Shown in pieces: positions 1 through 8,187 of a stretch of 64,000 nt of DNA. A model generated the notes under the pieces. It made no database searches and had not been told where the DNA came from. It worked only from the letters and a program-made list of their open reading frames with translations. A program made the translations under genes and the position numbers. The DNA is taken from assembly GCF_022095695.1 (NCBI RefSeq), contig NZ_JAIFZM010000009.1, forward strand, positions 120,492-184,491, in the 5' to 3' direction. Within the stretch, counting starts at the first letter, position 1; every line of letters begins with the position of its first letter. This DNA is from Oceanobacillus jordanicus. Lineage in GTDB: Bacteria; Bacillota; Bacilli; Bacillales; Amphibacillaceae.

Positions 1-93
1 TTTTAAAACAGAAGAAGAGTTTGAAAGAAGAAAGAGAATCCCTCTGTTCCTTCTGTTTTCTTGTGAAAAATAATATTGGAAGGGTGTTGAACT

Positions 94-1125
94 ATGCTGA
101 CAAAACCGAACAAACTGCAACCTGGTGACAAGGTTGCTACCATAAGTCCTTCATGGGGGGGAGCAGGCGACCCTGAAATAAGGTGGCGTTATGAACAAGG
201 TGTAAAGCGTCTAGAAGAAGTCTTTGGTCTACAGGTGGTGGCAATGCCGCATAGCTTAAAAGGGACGGACTATATCGATTCCCATCCGGAAGCAAGAGCG
301 CAAGATTTAATGGAGGCATTTCAGGACAAAAGCATAAAAGCAATTATCGCTAACATCGGTGGTAGTGATAGCATACGAATGCTTCCCTATATTGATTTTG
401 ACATCATCCGCCATAATCCGAAGATCTTTATGGGCTATTCCGATGTAACAATCTCCCATTTGCTTTGTCACAAGGCAGGGCTCTCTTCCTTTTATGGGCC
501 TGCGATTTTAACAGACTTTGCTGAAAATGTAGAGATGGATGCTTATACAGTCGATCATATAAAACGAACATTGTTTCAAGATAGCGCTGTAGGTGAAATA
601 TTACCAGCGGATGAGTGGACTAGCGAATTTTTAGAGTGGGATATTTCGAATAAGGATCAGAAAAGAAAAAAGCAGAAAAACAAAGGGTTTGAGTTGCTAC
701 AAGGGGAAGGAACTGTAACAGGTCGATTAATCGGCGGCTGTATCGAAGTTCTTGAATTTGCAAAAGGAACTAAAATTTGGCCAGAGGAAGCTTATTGGGA
801 AGATGCTATCCTGTTCTTTGAAACTTCAGAAGACAAACCAGCCCCACAATCGCTCATCTTTTGGTTACGAAACTATGCTGCTCAAGGAATCTTAGAAAAA
901 GCCAAAGGGATCATCTTTGGTAAACCACAGGATGAGACGCATTATGAGGCATATAAAGAATCCATTCGCCTAGTCCTTAAGGAAAATGGGCTGGAAAAAA
1001 TGCCAGTACTTTATAATCTAAATTTTGGGCATACAGAGCCAAAAATTGTCTTGCCTTATGGAGTGAAGGGAGAGATAAATTGTCAGCAAGGAACATTTTC
1101 GATTGTAGAAAATGCTGTTGTATAA
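94..1125 (+). CDS. S66-family LD-carboxypeptidase / MccF-like serine peptidase
   Basis: 343-residue cytoplasmic protein of the peptidase S66 family, which contains LD-carboxypeptidases (murein recycling) and MccF-type enzymes that cleave microcin C-like peptide-nucleotides. The expected Ser-Glu-His triad is visible: Ser116 in a GYSD turn, Glu243 in FFETSE, and His313 in NFGHTEP. No signal peptide is seen. AAGGGTG precedes the ATG at a good distance. The length and the FFETSE form are closer to MccF-like members than to short LdcA. Family assignment is firm; the substrate (murein tetrapeptide or toxic peptide-nucleotide) cannot be decided from sequence. Confidence 0.85.
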   Translation: MLTKPNKLQPGDKVATISPSWGGAGDPEIRWRYEQGVKRLEEVFGLQVVAMPHSLKGTDYIDSHPEARAQDLMEAFQDKSIKAIIANIGGSDSIRMLPYIDFDIIRHNPKIFMGYSDVTISHLLCHKAGLSSFYGPAILTDFAENVEMDAYTVDHIKRTLFQDSAVGEILPADEWTSEFLEWDISNKDQKRKKQKNKGFELLQGEGTVTGRLIGGCIEVLEFAKGTKIWPEEAYWEDAILFFETSEDKPAPQSLIFWLRNYAAQGILEKAKGIIFGKPQDETHYEAYKESIRLVLKENGLEKMPVLYNLNFGHTEPKIVLPYGVKGEINCQQGTFSIVENAVV

Positions 1126-1155
1126 GGGAAACTGTTAGACAAAGGATTGTTTGAA

Positions 1156-1839
1156 ATGGAAAATATAAAAATAGTTGAACTCATCATGACGATTTTGGGG
1201 ATTGGTTGCATTCTTTTATTGGTATATTATCTTTATAAAAGAAGGGAAAAAGGGAATCCGAAGCCGTGGCTGATCCTAATCATTACTTCTATTGGTCTTC
1301 TCAATATCCAATATGAAATCGCCTCCTACTCGGTCCCTGTTATCCCAATAGGCGTTATGATAATATATTTCGAATTTCTTATAAAAAGGCGCAATTGGCA
1401 TTGGTACCGTAAATATGCTTGGACCGGCTTTTTGGGAAGCTATATTTTGTTAGCTACAACACTGCTAAGCCAGCCAATCCAAGCCTTTTTTTATCCAAAT
1501 GAACCAGAAACTTATTTAGCCAATATCCACCAGCCAGAATTAATTACCACCAACTTCATCAGTGCGGAAGGGAAGACTTTACATAAAGAAATACTAAACG
1601 ATGCACTCTCTAATCTCGAACAACAAAAGCTAAGAAATGAGAAATGGATAGACAGTCTATATGACGAAGAAGAACGTTTCCCCTATCTTATAACTGGCAT
1701 TGATCCAAAATGGGGCATTGGAATCGACACCATGGTATTTATAGAGGATGATGGCAAGGGTTGGCTCATTTCAACGCCAGAAGCGCATTATTATTATCGC
1801 TCTCCAACTTCTATCTTAAAGGAGGAGAGTAACGAATGA
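1156..1839 (+). CDS. Unknown membrane protein
   Basis: About 227 residues, not recognised. It has an N-terminal membrane helix, a second pair of hydrophobic stretches at about residues 36-70, another at about 88-108, then a soluble C-terminal half (about 115-227). A TTG lies at 1147, but AAAGGA at 1141-1146 abuts it directly, whereas the ATG at 1156 has a normal 9-nt spacing, so the ATG is taken as the start. Its stop overlaps the next ATG by four bases (ATGA), so it is translationally coupled to the following gene and the two probably work together. Confidence 0.7.
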   Translation: MENIKIVELIMTILGIGCILLLVYYLYKRREKGNPKPWLILIITSIGLLNIQYEIASYSVPVIPIGVMIIYFEFLIKRRNWHWYRKYAWTGFLGSYILLATTLLSQPIQAFFYPNEPETYLANIHQPELITTNFISAEGKTLHKEILNDALSNLEQQKLRNEKWIDSLYDEEERFPYLITGIDPKWGIGIDTMVFIEDDGKGWLISTPEAHYYYRSPTSILKEESNE

Positions 1840-2594
1840 AAAAGATGATCCCTCTAGCAATATTGATTGTTTTAGCAGCTACAGGAACACTCCTTTATTA
1901 CTTTTATCCGTCTTCTCCAGAAGAATTTTATACGACAGATGAAGCAAAAGAGCTAATAAATGAGGTGTACCCTGAAGCGAAAGTGGATGTAGTGCAGGAA
2001 ATAATAAAAGTGACAGATTCTCATGCTTTTGTACCGTTTATCTCAGAAGATAACTATATGGGCGCAAGCTTTTGGGAATGGAAAAACCATAAATGGAAGC
2101 TGACTATTGTAGAGAATAGCTTGTTACCAAAAATTTGGAGAATAGATAAAGAAGATCCAGAAGAAGCGTATATAGTATGGAATATCCATCCAGCTATGGA
2201 AACAGATAAATTAGGCATCTATATGCATCGACCACGACATTACTATGAAATGAATGAGGTAGAGCATTATGAGCCCCAATTTCAGTTTGAAGAGATTTAT
2301 TCTTTAAAAGAACACACCTACGGGGTAAAGCAAATTCCAGAAGAATGGGCAATCACGCTAAAAAACTATTATCGGCTAGAAGAGGTAGATTATTTGCAAG
2401 AATTCATCACTGGTAATGCGCATATGAGGATAGGCTGGTACCCCTTAAACGAGGCCGAAGAAGAGACGCTACCAGAAGGGGGATACTATCAAAAGAATGG
2501 CGTCTATGATATTGATGAAAAATACCAGACGTTACAATACTTACCGATGCTATCTGAACAGGAATTGGAAAGAGATCTTGATGAGACAGAGTAG
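1836..2594 (+). CDS. Unknown exported or membrane-anchored protein
   Basis: 252 residues with a lysine-tipped hydrophobic N-terminus (MKKMIPLAILIV, helix to about residue 25) and no lipobox cysteine, so an uncleaved membrane anchor with the rest outside the cell is likely. The body is acidic and rich in Tyr, Trp and Glu. A strong AAAGGAGGAG precedes the start inside the end of the preceding gene. No family recognised. The gene is followed by a hairpin-bearing repeat from 2668. Confidence 0.7.
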   Translation: MKKMIPLAILIVLAATGTLLYYFYPSSPEEFYTTDEAKELINEVYPEAKVDVVQEIIKVTDSHAFVPFISEDNYMGASFWEWKNHKWKLTIVENSLLPKIWRIDKEDPEEAYIVWNIHPAMETDKLGIYMHRPRHYYEMNEVEHYEPQFQFEEIYSLKEHTYGVKQIPEEWAITLKNYYRLEEVDYLQEFITGNAHMRIGWYPLNEAEEETLPEGGYYQKNGVYDIDEKYQTLQYLPMLSEQELERDLDETE

Positions 2595-2667
2595 GGGAAG
2601 ATGCGGAAGTGATAAATCCCCAATTTTGACTACTCATGATTCTATCATTTCTAGAACGTTGTTTTAT

Positions 2668-2821
2668 CGCAGTGTAACCGTCCGTAAGACTCCCACTTCA
2701 AAACATAAAGTAAAACGGTAAGTTTTTAGTGGGAGTAAACGGACGCTAACAACCCGATTCGTTCAACTAACAATCAGTGGGGAAGAAAGAAAAACCCCCA
2801 CTGATTGAAGGTTCACTTTAC
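2668..2821 (+). repeat. Two-hairpin dispersed element, copy A (154 bp)
   Basis: First of five related intergenic copies (also 5383, 23380, 31155 on the minus strand, 43276). It follows TTTAT at 2663-2667 and ends with TTCACTTTAC. Hairpin 1 nests a CCGTCCGT/ACGGACG outer stem around an ACTCCCACT/AGTGGGAGT inner stem; hairpin 2 pairs CAATCAGTGGGG with CCCCCACTGATTG. The single-stranded linker GATTCGTTCAACTAA is conserved among copies. The arrangement resembles the right end plus guide-RNA scaffold of IS200/IS605 TnpB transposons; that identity is inferred. Confidence 0.75.
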
Positions 2822-2877
2822 AGGCATGATACAGGGAAAATTAATGCTAGCAGAGTTTCCATGAGGATGGTGAGAGA

Positions 2878-3291
2878 ATGCAGAGGCTTATCTTGTTTGA
2901 CGGGGTATGTAACTTTTGTGATAGAAGTGTACAATTTGTAATGAAAAGAGACCCAGAAGCTAAGTTTACATTTGCCTCGTTGCAAAGTGGGGCCGGTGAA
3001 CGAGTGAAGGAATATTACAAGATTGATCCTTCCCTAGATAGTATGATTCTAATTGAGGAGGGTACCTATTACACCAAGTCTACTGCCGCATTAAAAATAT
3101 GTAAAAACTTGAAAGGATTATGGAAGGTATTTTCTGTGTTGCTTGTAATACCAAAGCCGATACGAGATTTCTTCTATAATATTGTGGCCAGGAACCGATA
3201 TAAGTGGTTTGGCAAAAGGGAAAGTTGTAAACTGCCCTCCCCCGAGGAAAGATCAAGGTTTTTGGAAGAGCGCAAAGAGGTAAATCTTTAA
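2878..3291 (+). CDS. yuxK: DCC-family (DUF393) thiol-disulfide oxidoreductase-like protein
   Basis: 137-residue protein with the family signature FDGVCNFC at residues 7-14 (Asp8, Cys11, Cys14), giving a thioredoxin-like CxxC pair. Members such as B. subtilis YuxK are small cytosolic proteins presumed to act in thiol redox; the partner is unknown. Length is typical. GAGGATGGTGAG supplies the ribosome site. Stands alone between copy A and a hairpin region. Confidence 0.82.
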   Translation: MQRLILFDGVCNFCDRSVQFVMKRDPEAKFTFASLQSGAGERVKEYYKIDPSLDSMILIEEGTYYTKSTAALKICKNLKGLWKVFSVLLVIPKPIRDFFYNIVARNRYKWFGKRESCKLPSPEERSRFLEERKEVNL

Positions 3292-3344
3292 TTGTTAATA
3301 GTTAAATGAAAAGGTAGATTGTTCTATTAGGTGAAACTATGAGA

Positions 3345-3395
3345 CAGTGGGGGAAGAAAGACAACCCCCACTTCAAACGTCCATTTAAGTGGGGG
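3345..3395. terminator. Overlapping hairpins between convergent yuxK and hrtA
   Basis: CAGTGGGGG (3345) can pair with CCCCCACTT (3365), which can alternatively pair with AAGTGGGGG (3387-3395). The first half looks like hairpin 2 of the dispersed element family, so this may be a worn remnant that now separates two convergent transcripts. T-tracts are weak. Confidence 0.5.
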
Positions 3396-3416
3396 TTCAT
3401 TCAAACATGTAATGAA

Positions 3417-4097
3417 TTAGGACTCGCTAATCACGCCATCTTTCATGATTACAGTACGATCGGCGTATTTTAGCATGTCTGTATCATGTGTAACCATTAG
3501 AACAGTATGGTTCCGCTCTTTTGATAAGGACCTAAGCAACTCTATCACTTCTATTGAGCGCTTTGAATCGAGGCTGGCGGTGGGTTCATCGGCAAATAGC
3601 ATACTCGGCTGATGGATGATCGCACGTGCAATAGCGACCCTCTGCTTTTCCCCACCAGACAGGTTATCTGGATAGCTGTCCTTATGACTCCACATATCCA
3701 CTGCTTGCAATACACTTTTGATTTCTTCTTCTCTCTTTTTCTTCGACCAATTCAATTCAGCGGTGTCCACCATCAGTTGTAGTTGTTCCTGGACTGTTAG
3801 AAATTGTACGAGGTGTGCATGCTGGAAAACAAATCCGAATCTTTTTGCACGTACGGCTCTCAATTGAGTAGGGTTCATTTCTGTTAGTTCTCTGTCTTCA
3901 AATATAATCTTTCCCTTGGTAGATTTCTGAAGGCCTGCTACTACGGTGAGCAGAGTGCTTTTTCCGGAACCAGATGCTCCGATAAGTGCTGTGATTTCTC
4001 CTTGAGAGAGTTCCAGGTCAATTCCTTTCAAAATTGTCTCTTCCTTGTTACCATCTTTGAATGTCTTCACAAGTTTATTGATTGACAATGTTTCCAT
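3417..4097 (-). CDS. hrtA: HrtA, ATPase of the heme-efflux ABC transporter
   Basis: ABC ATPase of the MacB/LolD type, about 226 residues. Walker A GASGSGKST, signature LSGGEKQ, Walker B MLFADEP and the H-loop THD are present. It pairs with the FtsX-type permease upstream. The operon lies next to an HssRS-like two-component system, matching the staphylococcal and bacillar heme-detoxification locus. A GTG at 4106 directly abuts GGAGG, whereas the ATG at 4097 has an 8-nt spacing, so the ATG was chosen. Function in exporting toxic heme or relieving membrane heme stress is inferred from family and context. Confidence 0.87.
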   Translation of the reverse strand: METLSINKLVKTFKDGNKEETILKGIDLELSQGEITALIGASGSGKSTLLTVVAGLQKSTKGKIIFEDRELTEMNPTQLRAVRAKRFGFVFQHAHLVQFLTVQEQLQLMVDTAELNWSKKKREEEIKSVLQAVDMWSHKDSYPDNLSGGEKQRVAIARAIIHQPSMLFADEPTASLDSKRSIEVIELLRSLSKERNHTVLMVTHDTDMLKYADRTVIMKDGVISES

Positions 4098-4098
4098 G

Positions 4099-5127
4099 CT
4101 ATACACCTCCTTGGTTTATTGCCTGTATTGGTTCTACTTTACTAATTTGAAATCCTGATAAAGTAGCACCGATAAATCCAATACCTAGAAATAGTAAGGA
4201 CATTATAGAAGCCGACTCTATTGTCAAAAGAAAAGGCATTCCCTCTGGCATAAAGAGTGTGAGCAGTTGACTTATGCCGATTGAGAGTATTAGTGAAATG
4301 AATGTAATAATGATCATCTGTATCCACATCATTTTGAACAATGCGGATGTCTTCATCCCAACAGCCTTCAATATGCCGTAGGTGCCAAGCTTTTGTACGT
4401 TAATCATATAGAAAAAGATACCGAAGAGCATTCCACTTATGACCAATAAAAATATGACAATCATATTGAGAGATAACTGCTCAGCATTATAGCTTGGAAT
4501 TGTATTCAGAAAATCTTTATTGCTATATTGGGTTAAACCATCAAATTTCGGAGTATCATCCCCTTCGACAAAAGCAATCTGGAAAGTATCTGTTCTGTAC
4601 ATTTTTTGAAAATCAGTGCTGTTGATGAAGGCAATGGATGAATGGCTGAATTTCTGTTGATCTACAAAGTCTTCTACTGTCAACTTATTGTCTAACAGAC
4701 TGTTTGTTAAATCATCACCTTGGTTTACACCTTCTGCCATAATAGAGTTATTTAGAATTACTTCTCCTTCCTCCACTTTAGGGAAAAGACTACTGTTTGT
4801 AGTGCTTACGAATACAACGCTGTGATTTTTATTACCATTTTCAAGTTCACCCATCTGGATAGATAGGAATGTTGCTTCTGGCGCAGCTTCTCTGATCTTA
4901 TTCATTTTCTTTTCATCTAGATGAGAAAGATTGTACTGATCCTCTGATTTTTCTTGCATGTAAAACGTACCTTCCGGCAAATCCTTAATTAGTGACGCAT
5001 TATCATAAGAGAGTCCATTCGCTAGTCCTGAGATTGTCATTGTAAGGAGACTGATCAGAAATATGATCGTTCCCAATATCAGATATCTTGTTTTGAATTT
5101 TACTATTTCTTTCCAGGCCACTTTCAT
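4099..5127 (-). CDS. hrtB: HrtB, permease of the heme-efflux ABC transporter
   Basis: 342-residue FtsX/MacB-like permease: one N-terminal membrane helix, an external domain of about 190 residues, then three C-terminal helices. The start MKVAWKEI and the segments SYNAEQLSLNM and GILKAVGMKT resemble staphylococcal HrtB as recalled. The longer frame begins at 5163, but GGAGGAGG with a 7-nt spacing points to the ATG at 5127. The leader is long (about 180 nt) with an HssR-type direct repeat at 5346-5365. The stop (TAG) is just ahead of hrtA; the hrtB end carries the hrtA ribosome site. Confidence 0.87.
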   Translation of the reverse strand: MKVAWKEIVKFKTRYLILGTIIFLISLLTMTISGLANGLSYDNASLIKDLPEGTFYMQEKSEDQYNLSHLDEKKMNKIREAAPEATFLSIQMGELENGNKNHSVVFVSTTNSSLFPKVEEGEVILNNSIMAEGVNQGDDLTNSLLDNKLTVEDFVDQQKFSHSSIAFINSTDFQKMYRTDTFQIAFVEGDDTPKFDGLTQYSNKDFLNTIPSYNAEQLSLNMIVIFLLVISGMLFGIFFYMINVQKLGTYGILKAVGMKTSALFKMMWIQMIIITFISLILSIGISQLLTLFMPEGMPFLLTIESASIMSLLFLGIGFIGATLSGFQISKVEPIQAINQGGV

Positions 5128-5345
5128 AATTATGCCTCCTCCGTTAGTTTTGTATTTTAGCAAATAGTAAAAAAAGGGATGTAGTTAAACTAGAGTAATA
5201 CACTACGTCTAATAGATGGGGCAACATGCTATCTTGCTATAGTGTTAATTGCGTTGAAACAATTTGGAATATAAGCAGTAACTTTACCTGTGTTTTACAA
5301 ATAAAAACCTCCTTATTTCATCTACATTTCATACTCTATACTCTG

Positions 5346-5365
5346 AATATGAACGCAATATGAAC
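5346..5365 (-). promoter_or_regulatory. Perfect HssR-type direct repeat upstream of hrtBA
   Basis: On the minus strand two identical GTTCATATT copies are separated by GC. This is the arrangement described for the HssR operator in Staphylococcus (GTTCATATT, 2 nt, GTTCATATT). It lies about 220 bp upstream of the hrtB start. Between it and hrtB the leader also holds an AAGGAGG (about 5310-5316) not followed by a usable ATG. Binding is inferred from the identity of the repeat and the neighbouring HssR gene. Confidence 0.75.
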
Positions 5366-5382
5366 TAAAGAGGTTTTTTTAT

Positions 5383-5536
5383 CTCGGTGCAACCGTCCGT
5401 AAGACTCCCACTTCAATACATGCAGGGAAACCGTGATGTTTAAGTGGGAGGAAAAGGACGCTAACACCCCGATTCATTCAACTAACAATCAGTGGGGGAA
5501 GAACGAACCCCCCCACTGATTGCAGTTTCACTTTAT
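5383..5536 (+). repeat. Two-hairpin dispersed element, copy B (154 bp)
   Basis: Follows TTTAT (5378-5382), starts CTCGGTGCAACCG and ends TTTCACTTTAT at 5536. Both hairpins are intact: ACTCCCACTT with AAGTGGGAG, and CAATCAGTGGGGG with CCCCCACTGATTG. The last bases overlap the hssS stop codon (TAA on the minus strand at 5533-5535). Removing the element would rejoin TTTTTAT to CTTCTGGG and leave the same stop codon. Its left border is only 17 bp from the HssR-type repeat of hrtBA. Confidence 0.78.
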
Positions 5537-6918
5537 CTTCTGGGTAGTATCACGTGGAATATACTGCCCTTATCGATTTCGTTGGATTCCACAAGAATTG
5601 TTCCTTTGTGCAGTTCTACCACTTTAAATACTATTGACAAGCCCAGTCCGGATCCCATTATCTCTTGGGATCTAGAAGAGTCCACTCGGTAGAACCGTTC
5701 GAATATGTGCTTCTTCGCTTCGTTATCTAAGCCGATACCTGTATCTTTGATACTGACCTTAATGTCTTCCTCAAGCTCTGTTAGCACAATTTCAACTTCG
5801 CCAAATTCACTGTTATATTTAATTGCATTTGAAAGGAGATTATCCCATACTGCATCGAGGAGTCTTTCATCAGCAATAATTTCTACATCAGGAATATCAT
5901 ATGAAAGCATCAGATTGCTTTCGTGAATTTTCCATTCGTATCGCTGTGCCAACTGAGTTATTTGTCTACCAACATTATATTTTTTAAGCTTCAGCATGTG
6001 CTCTTCATGTTCCAATGATGAGAGCAACAGCAATTGATTGGTCATCGAACTAATACGGTTGGTTTCATTATTAATAATATCTAAATATTCCATCCCTTTT
6101 TCATCTTTACCTAATATATTATTCAGAAGCCCGCTATACCCTTTTATGTTTGATAGTGGAGATTGAATATCATGAGAGATATTTGAGATAAACTCCTTCC
6201 GCATAAGTTCATTCTGTTGTATCTTTTCAGCCATTCTAATAAAGCTCCGTGTCAGTTCTCCAAGTTCATCTTTTCTGTTGGTCTCAATTTCTTTAACAAT
6301 GTAATCACCAGATGATAATGTCCTAGTTGCTTCACTCAATCGCTTTACTGGTTGCACAAGATATTTGGCCCCGATCAGAACTAATATAATGCTTAAAATG
6401 ATTGTAAATAGAAATAGCCAGCCGAATAATAAATGCATTTCGCTGAACAGCTTTTCGATGTCAGGTCTCATAAACAGTGCATATGTTTCTCCATTATAGG
6501 TTACAGGTACACCAATGGTATTTGTTAATTCATTAGCAAAGAACCCGGTAACGAACGTCTTACGGGGAAACTGTAGCATTCCGTGATAAGTTTCGCCACC
6601 CAGTACTTTTTGTATCACTGTATCAGGAATTTCTTTTATCCTAAAATCTGAACCATAGAACACCCCATTTGTCGATGGTTGGACCAGATAAAGTTGGTAT
6701 CCGAGATCTGCTACATTCGCAAGATATTGTGCAATATCGACATTCGGATTCTCCTCAATAAAAGCAGACATCTCCTTTGCAATCTGTGTATTCTTCTCAT
6801 CGTTATCTGGCTTTAAATAATGTTGGTAATAAGTGTTCGAAAGAAAAAATGCAGTCAGAAAGCTTATTAACATGATACCTATGGTCGTTGCAGCAAAAGT
6901 GAAATATAGAGATCTCAT
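5533..6918 (-). CDS. hssS: HssS, heme-stress sensor histidine kinase
   Basis: 461-residue membrane kinase: N-terminal helix (about 5-28), external sensor region (about 30-160), second helix (about 163-186), HAMP, dimerisation domain with phospho-acceptor His249 in ISHDIQSPL, and an ATPase domain with the N box (DNLLSNAIKYN), DTGIGL and GSGLGLSI. Size and position of the His match staphylococcal HssS. The start overlaps the hssR stop by four bases. The stop codon lies within the border of repeat copy B. It is expected to phosphorylate HssR when heme accumulates. Confidence 0.88.
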   Translation of the reverse strand: MRSLYFTFAATTIGIMLISFLTAFFLSNTYYQHYLKPDNDEKNTQIAKEMSAFIEENPNVDIAQYLANVADLGYQLYLVQPSTNGVFYGSDFRIKEIPDTVIQKVLGGETYHGMLQFPRKTFVTGFFANELTNTIGVPVTYNGETYALFMRPDIEKLFSEMHLLFGWLFLFTIILSIILVLIGAKYLVQPVKRLSEATRTLSSGDYIVKEIETNRKDELGELTRSFIRMAEKIQQNELMRKEFISNISHDIQSPLSNIKGYSGLLNNILGKDEKGMEYLDIINNETNRISSMTNQLLLLSSLEHEEHMLKLKKYNVGRQITQLAQRYEWKIHESNLMLSYDIPDVEIIADERLLDAVWDNLLSNAIKYNSEFGEVEIVLTELEEDIKVSIKDTGIGLDNEAKKHIFERFYRVDSSRSQEIMGSGLGLSIVFKVVELHKGTILVESNEIDKGSIFHVILPRR

Positions 6919-7598
6919 TTTCGATTAATCTCCAATGAATAGCCGATACCTCTCGCTGTATGGATGTTAAAAGGGACTGTTTTATTTCTGAAACGTTCCC
7001 TCAATCTTTTGATATGAACGTCTACGGTCCGATTATCACCTGTAAAATCTAATCCCCAAATATTCTCAATTAATTGTTCACGTGAGAAAACATGCTCAGG
7101 GTTTTTTGCAAATAAATATAAAAGTTCGAATTCCTTAAGTGGTAATTTAATCATTTTCGCATCAATCATAAGCGAGTAATTATCAGGACAAAGTCGTACA
7201 TTGCCAAGTCGAATCGTTTTATCAGCTTCCTGTGGAATTCGATATCGACGAAGAAGAGCCTTTATTCTAAATACGAGCTCTTTCAATTCAAACGGTTTGG
7301 TCAAGTAATCATCTGTCCCTGCTTTGAACGCTGTCTCTTTATCATCAATTTGATTTTTGGCAGTCAAAATGATAATGGGGATATTATATTTATTCCGGAT
7401 TTTTTTCGTTAAAGATACTCCATCCATATAAGGCATCATTACATCGACTACTGCTATTTCGCAGGGATGGTCCTTCAACTTATTTAATGCATCTATTCCA
7501 TCGGTTGATTCGATTACATCATATCCCTCTTGCTCTAAACCGAGTCGGACAAATTGTAATATATTTCTATCATCATCAACTATTAGGATTCTTGTCAT
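6915..7598 (-). CDS. hssR: HssR, heme-stress response regulator
   Basis: 227-residue OmpR-family regulator: receiver domain with acidic pocket (DDD at 8-10) and phospho-acceptor Asp52, the conserved KPF switch, and a C-terminal winged helix ending in VDVHIKRLRERF. The linker GTDDYLTKPFELKELVFRIKALLRRY is very close to staphylococcal HssR. First gene of an hssR-hssS pair upstream of, and in the same direction as, hrtBA; in Staphylococcus the two pairs are divergent. A degenerate HssR-type repeat lies upstream at 7731-7750, suggesting autoregulation. Confidence 0.88.
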   Translation of the reverse strand: MTRILIVDDDRNILQFVRLGLEQEGYDVIESTDGIDALNKLKDHPCEIAVVDVMMPYMDGVSLTKKIRNKYNIPIIILTAKNQIDDKETAFKAGTDDYLTKPFELKELVFRIKALLRRYRIPQEADKTIRLGNVRLCPDNYSLMIDAKMIKLPLKEFELLYLFAKNPEHVFSREQLIENIWGLDFTGDNRTVDVHIKRLRERFRNKTVPFNIHTARGIGYSLEINRK

Positions 7599-7730
7599 AA
7601 AATGTATCTCCTCTTTAAATCTATTTTCCGTAAGTATTAGTTACAATCATACATTATTCTCGCATTTAACTGGGAGTAAGCCCATCCTAAATGCAGTTAT
7701 TTTAACATTAGACATTTAGTATATAACCAG

Positions 7731-7750
7731 AATATGAACTAAATGTGAAT
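7731..7750 (-). promoter_or_regulatory. Degenerate HssR-type direct repeat upstream of hssR
   Basis: Minus strand reads ATTCACATT, TA, GTTCATATT: the second half is identical to the hrtBA operator and the first differs at three positions, with the same 2-nt spacer. It is about 135 bp upstream of the hssR ATG. Between 7751 and 8024 I see no further gene or clear signal. Confidence 0.5.
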
Positions 7751-8024
7751 AACCTTCATTCCCATTAAAATTAATCAGACTCCATACTTCTATCCCGCAT
7801 GTCTCTAGTTTTTAGGCAAAAAGTAGAACGTTATAAAGGAATAGCAGAGATCTCCTAATTTACACCTGACCAACCATGTGTCTTAACTATCCACTGTTTA
7901 GCAAAAAACGACAAGGTACACAACTCTCCTTGCAATAATTGTCTAACGAATCTTTGCATAAAATAATCATGGGTGAAAAGTAGAGAAAACAAGAGAAATG
8001 TAGAGATATTTAACTATAAATGAG

Positions 8025-8102
8025 ATAGAACACTAGATTTACTAGATTGCATTCTAAACTTTTGTGTTCTATACTACGATTTAAATGTTCTTGATATAGA
8101 AC
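8025..8102. promoter_or_regulatory. Cluster of GTTCTAT motifs upstream of the secreted-protein operon
   Basis: ATAGAAC (8025), GTTCTAT (8066), GTTCTTG (8087) and ATAGAAC (8096) form one wide inverted pair and one tight one. They are close to the GTTCTYT heptamer known for the B. subtilis biofilm repressor SinR, which controls the tapA-sipW-tasA operon. Because a SipW/TasA-type operon follows, a SinR-like operator is a reasonable inference; no sinR gene is in the window. Confidence 0.45.
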
Positions 8103-8151
8103 AACAGAACTCGAAGACCCATACGATTCTTAAAAGGGGGGAGATCTATTC

Positions 8152-8187
8152 ATGTATTTGCTTAAAGGAAAGGTTGTATTGGAATGA
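8152..8187 (+). CDS. 11-codon leader ORF coupled to the secreted-protein operon
   Basis: A very strong AAAAGGGGGGAG precedes an ATG that opens MYLLKGKVVLE and ends in TGA at 8185-8187. That TGA overlaps the ATG of the next gene (ATGA), a classical translational-coupling geometry. The leader therefore has the best ribosome site of the operon and could set translation of the first secreted protein. Whether the peptide itself matters is unknown. Confidence 0.45.
   Translation: MYLLKGKVVLE

Noticed and set aside
2497..2721. Plus-strand 74-codon frame overlapping the end of the unknown gene and copy A
   Set aside because: Different frame inside a better-supported gene, then runs into the repeat; no ribosome site.
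5383..5536. Riboswitch or T-box reading of the two-hairpin elements
   Set aside because: Copies occur in both orientations relative to genes, also over 3' ends, and have defined borders, which fits a mobile repeat and not a cis-regulatory leader.
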